In this document: one piece after another, positions 61,494-64,000 of the stretch | How positions within the stretch are numbered: position 1 is the first letter of the stretch | Layout: every line of letters begins with the position of its first letter | Assembly (NCBI GenBank): GCA_947499955.1 | Contig: CANMQI010000004.1 | Span: 425,289-489,288 of the forward strand | Length of the DNA stretch: 64,000 nt | From: an uncultured Granulosicoccus sp. | GTDB taxonomy: Bacteria > Pseudomonadota > Gammaproteobacteria > Granulosicoccales > Granulosicoccaceae | Direction of reading: 5' to 3' | The notes under the pieces: generated by a model | Told to the model about the DNA's origin: nothing | Database searches by the model: none | The model's input: only the letters and a program-made list of their open reading frames with translations | Translations under genes and position numbers: made by a program

Positions 61494-62237
61494 ATGACGA
61501 CATTACCGAAAAGGAAAGTCCTGTTAACCGGCGGCCTGGGTACGCTGGGGCGTGCACAGGCCATCAAACTGGCCAATGAGGGTGCACTCGTCACGATTCT
61601 GGATCGTCCCGAGAGTGACGATGCCGAGTCACGAGCCGTGATGCTGGGGAGCGACATCAGTTTTATCGGTTGCGATCTCAACGATCTGAAGGCCACGGAA
61701 AAACGGGTCAGCGAGCTGGCAGAATCAGAGGGTGGATTTGACATTCTGATCAACAATGCAGCTCTGATCATCAACAAGCCTCATGAGGAGTTTACACTGA
61801 CAGAATTTGAAGACCAGATTCGTGTGAATTCGTCTGCAGCCTTCGTGCTGAGCCGACTCTGTGCACGCGGTATGAAAGAGCGCGGCTACGGTAAAATAGT
61901 AAACTTCACCTCCATCACTCTGAATGGACAATGGGATGGATATGTGCCCTATATCACCTCCAAGGGGGCCATGCTGGGCCTGACGAAATCGATGGCTCGA
62001 GAGCTGGGCCCTCACGGAATCAATGTCAACGCAGTCTCGCCCGGAGCCGTTGTTTCGGAAGCGGAAGATCGCGTGTTTGGTGATCGCTTGCAGGAATACA
62101 ATGACTGGGTACTGGATCGCCAATGCCTGAAATCCCGCATCCAGCCAGAACATGTCGCCGATCTGGTGCATTTTCTGGTGTCGCCGGCCTCTGACATGAT
62201 CTCTGGCCAGAACTATGCGATAGACGGCGGATGGTAG
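61494..62237 (+). CDS. SDR-family sugar dehydrogenase
   Basis: A 247-residue classical short-chain dehydrogenase. Cofactor loop LLTGGLGTLGRAQ (residues 10-22), NNAA at 87-90, catalytic Ser S140 (FTSITLN) and Y153-x-x-x-K157 (YITSKGAM) are all present. The start has GGAGA upstream. In this operon it probably oxidises the imported aldose at C1 to the lactone. It overlaps the epimerase gene by 7 bp. Confidence 0.9.
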   Translation: MTTLPKRKVLLTGGLGTLGRAQAIKLANEGALVTILDRPESDDAESRAVMLGSDISFIGCDLNDLKATEKRVSELAESEGGFDILINNAALIINKPHEEFTLTEFEDQIRVNSSAAFVLSRLCARGMKERGYGKIVNFTSITLNGQWDGYVPYITSKGAMLGLTKSMARELGPHGINVNAVSPGAVVSEAEDRVFGDRLQEYNDWVLDRQCLKSRIQPEHVADLVHFLVSPASDMISGQNYAIDGGW

Positions 62238-63097
62238 CACTTGGCACTCTCTCGGTCGGATCTGCCCGTCTGGAGCTTGCCCCCTCGCTAGGTGGGGCGA
62301 TCTCTCGTCTGGACGTGGGTGGACGGCCCGTGCTGCGTCCCTGGAACGGAGATGTCAGTAACCCGTTTACGCTGGCAAGCAACATACTCGTGCCCTTCTC
62401 CAACCGTATCTCGAAAGCAGGCTTTCACTGGAAAGGTGAGTTTCACCGGTTACAGAGCAATTTCGACGACGACCCTTTTCCGATCCATGGAGATGGCTTT
62501 CAACGGAGTTGGCAGATCCAACAGGGTGTTGACCAAGCACGGATGACACTTGGCGATGGCAGGATTGGCCCATGGCGTTATGAGGCAAGCCAGGAATTCA
62601 AGCTCTTGGAGACAGGGCTGGTCATCCTCTTGTCCATGACCAATACTGGTAAGCATGGTTTGCCCTTCGGCTGCGGCTTTCATCCCTGGTTTCCGCGTAG
62701 TGTCGAGACTCGTCTGAGCTTCACCGCACGGGAGGTCTGGATGGAAGATCATCAGCACTTGCCGACGACAGCACTGCGACTTTGTGATGCTCCTGACTGG
62801 AGTTTCGAGCGGGCTCGAAGCTTGCCAGTTGAGCCTGTGAACCACTGCTTTACCGGCTGGCGAGGAAAGGCCGTGATCACACAGGGGGCTCAAGCTGTCT
62901 CCTGTACGGTTGAGGCGTCTGACAGTCTGGACAATGCCATCCTGTACTCACCGGGTCGCAGCGCAGACTTTTTCTGCCTCGAGCCGGTGTCGCATCCGGT
63001 TGACGCCTTTCATCTGACTGCTTATCCGGGTTTGAGGGAGTTGTTGCCGGGGCAGTCGATGCAGGCATCGATACGGCTCTCCTGGGCACTGGTGTGA
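62231..63097 (+). CDS. Aldose 1-epimerase family protein
   Basis: A 288-residue galactose-mutarotase-like protein. Landmarks are SNILVPFSNRISKAGFHWKG (substrate Asn/Arg region), PFPIHGDGFQRSWQIQ (His region), FGCGFHPWFPRS (second catalytic His) and FFCLEPVSHPVDAFHL with the catalytic Glu. It interconverts sugar anomers, providing the form the dehydrogenase needs. Last gene of the sugar operon; it overlaps the SDR stop. Confidence 0.88.
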   Translation: MVALGTLSVGSARLELAPSLGGAISRLDVGGRPVLRPWNGDVSNPFTLASNILVPFSNRISKAGFHWKGEFHRLQSNFDDDPFPIHGDGFQRSWQIQQGVDQARMTLGDGRIGPWRYEASQEFKLLETGLVILLSMTNTGKHGLPFGCGFHPWFPRSVETRLSFTAREVWMEDHQHLPTTALRLCDAPDWSFERARSLPVEPVNHCFTGWRGKAVITQGAQAVSCTVEASDSLDNAILYSPGRSADFFCLEPVSHPVDAFHLTAYPGLRELLPGQSMQASIRLSWALV

Positions 63098-63192
63098 CAC
63101 TAGTTTCCAGGCAAGAATTGATCGGGCATCCATTGGCAGAATCTGGGCAATACCTGTCATGCTGGTGCCTTATCCACAGGCCGGCTGAGCTG

Positions 63193-63663
63193 ATGACACT
63201 CCAGGTCCGCAAGTATCAAGAAGCAGATGCCGAGACGCTTGCTCGGCTCTACTTCGATTCGGTTCGTCATGGAACTGGCCGCTTCTACTCGGCCGAACAG
63301 CGGGAAGCCTGGGCGCGGCAGGTACCCGACACTCAGCGCTGGTCTGCCCGGCTGCGCAGCATCACGACACTCGTTGCTGAGAAATCCGGTGATATTGCAG
63401 GGTTCATGACGCTGGACAACACTGGCTACATCGACCTGGCATTTGTCCGGCCGGATTACATCGGTAAGGGTGTCGGGACCACCTTGTATGAATACCTTCT
63501 CGAAGAAGCCCGTCTGCAGGGAGTCTCCCAGGTGCATACCCAGGCCAGTGAGATGGCCAGGCCATTCTTCGAAAAACTCGGTTGGAAGCTGGTCAAGTCT
63601 CAAAGTATCACGCGAGAAGGTGTGATCCTGACCAATCATCTGATGGAAACGAGCTTGCGCTGA
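63193..63663 (+). CDS. GNAT-family N-acetyltransferase
   Basis: A 156-residue GCN5-related acetyltransferase. The N-terminal beta strand LQVRKYQEADAETLARLYFD, the central strand-turn YIDLAFVRPDY and the acetyl-CoA pyrophosphate loop GKGVGTTLYEYLLEEA are complete. The start at MTLQVRK was chosen over an earlier ATG at 63094, which overlaps the epimerase stop and would add unrelated sequence. The substrate is unknown. Confidence 0.88.
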   Translation: MTLQVRKYQEADAETLARLYFDSVRHGTGRFYSAEQREAWARQVPDTQRWSARLRSITTLVAEKSGDIAGFMTLDNTGYIDLAFVRPDYIGKGVGTTLYEYLLEEARLQGVSQVHTQASEMARPFFEKLGWKLVKSQSITREGVILTNHLMETSLR

Positions 63664-63812
63664 TCAGCCAACGCAAGGCAGTTTCAACGGTGCACATGTC
63701 GACATTTGCGTGGACTGAAGTGGCATATGTTCGGTCGAAGCTTCCATGCTTCGGGTCTTTCGTTGCCGTGCTCGTTTTGTCAGTGATCTACAGATAATGA
63801 CCAGATCGCATT

Positions 63813-64000
63813 TCATGCAAAGACGATATCGCCATTGACCTGTTCCGGGAAAAACAATGTGGTTGCCCAGATCACCCCATCGTCCAGACATAGCTCAGTC
63901 AGTCCATTATCGATAAAGATATCGGGTCTTCCGGCATTCGTGTGGGCAGGCTTATTCTGGAGCCGTTTCCGGATACAAGTCGAGACCGCCCAGGTGGAAG
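63813..64000 (-). CDS. C-terminus of an unrecognised protein (partial)
   Basis: An open frame of 62 codons enters from the right edge on the reverse strand and stops at 63813. The end reads NGLTELCLDDGVIWATTLFF and then PEQVNGDIVFA, which looks like ordinary globular protein. I recognise no family. Other frames of this strand are closed early, so this is the best candidate for a real gene. Confidence 0.4.
   Translation of the reverse strand, partial: STWAVSTCIRKRLQNKPAHTNAGRPDIFIDNGLTELCLDDGVIWATTLFFPEQVNGDIVFA

Noticed and set aside
1..64000. CRISPR arrays, tRNA or rRNA genes, insertion sequences, prophage or integrase genes
   Set aside because: I looked for regularly spaced repeats, cloverleaf-like stretches and transposase motifs by reading and found none. 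A dedicated search could still find a short RNA gene.

Overview
The window is about 64 kb of moderately GC-rich DNA (judged by eye), densely packed with intact catabolic operons and transporters. It has no rRNA, tRNA, CRISPR array, transposase or phage gene that I can recognise. The content is that of a large, metabolically versatile Gram-negative proteobacterium: periplasmic binding proteins with signal peptides, tripartite tricarboxylate (Tct) transporters, class I PHA synthase with phasin, an ECF42-like sigma factor, and inositol and sugar-acid catabolism. A marine gammaproteobacterium of the Granulosicoccus type would fit; this is inference from gene content only.

Region 1 (1-10.9 kb) is a CoA-dependent catabolic cluster of unknown substrate: start of a fumarase-like gene, alpha/beta hydrolase, paired acyl-CoA dehydrogenases, MaoC-type dehydratase, GST, FAD monooxygenase, family III CoA-transferase, and a TctCBA importer. 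Four promoters share the inverted repeat AAGCTA-N6-TAGCTT or a degenerate version, pointing to one regulator outside the window. Region 2 (11.2-13.9 kb) is an ECF42-type sigma factor with a VOC protein, a YCII/DGPF protein and an AHSA1-like protein. Region 3 (14.0-24.5 kb) holds a trehalase, a ketone-body/short-chain fatty-acid module (AtoE-like carrier, fused 3-ketoacid CoA-transferase, GntP permease), a universal stress protein gene broken by two in-frame TAA codons, phasin and PHA synthase. An 11-bp palindromic element, GTGTNNTACAC, is tandemly triplicated before the CoA-transferase gene and recurs before the phasin gene.

Region 4 (24.6-36.5 kb) is a complete-looking myo-inositol operon: LacI regulator with a double operator, IolG, a fused IolC/aldolase, IolD, IolE, IolB, an extra TIM-barrel isomerase and a binding protein-permease-ATPase transporter. 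iolA is not present. Region 5 (37.5-48.6 kb) is the most interesting: LysR regulator, two PrpF-type isomerases, a TctC receptor with a fused TctA-TctB permease, a mesaconyl/itaconyl-CoA hydratase-like protein, a family III CoA-transferase, a CitE-type lyase and a carboxymuconate-cycloisomerase-like lyase. Together these could take up trans-aconitate (or a related tricarboxylate), isomerise and decarboxylate it to itaconate, and split itaconate by way of citramalyl-CoA into acetyl-CoA and pyruvate.

Region 6 (48.7-55.6 kb) is a polyamine-type ABC transporter operon that runs into an isochorismatase-like hydrolase and a GH63-like glycoside hydrolase. Region 7 (55.6-63.1 kb) is a sugar-oxidation cluster: SMP-30 lactonase, GntR regulator, enolase-superfamily sugar-acid dehydratase, sugar ABC importer, SDR dehydrogenase and aldose 1-epimerase. 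A GNAT acetyltransferase and the 3' end of an unrecognised reverse-strand gene close the window. All four operons that begin with a Tct or sugar-type binding protein carry a stem-loop right after the binding-protein gene.
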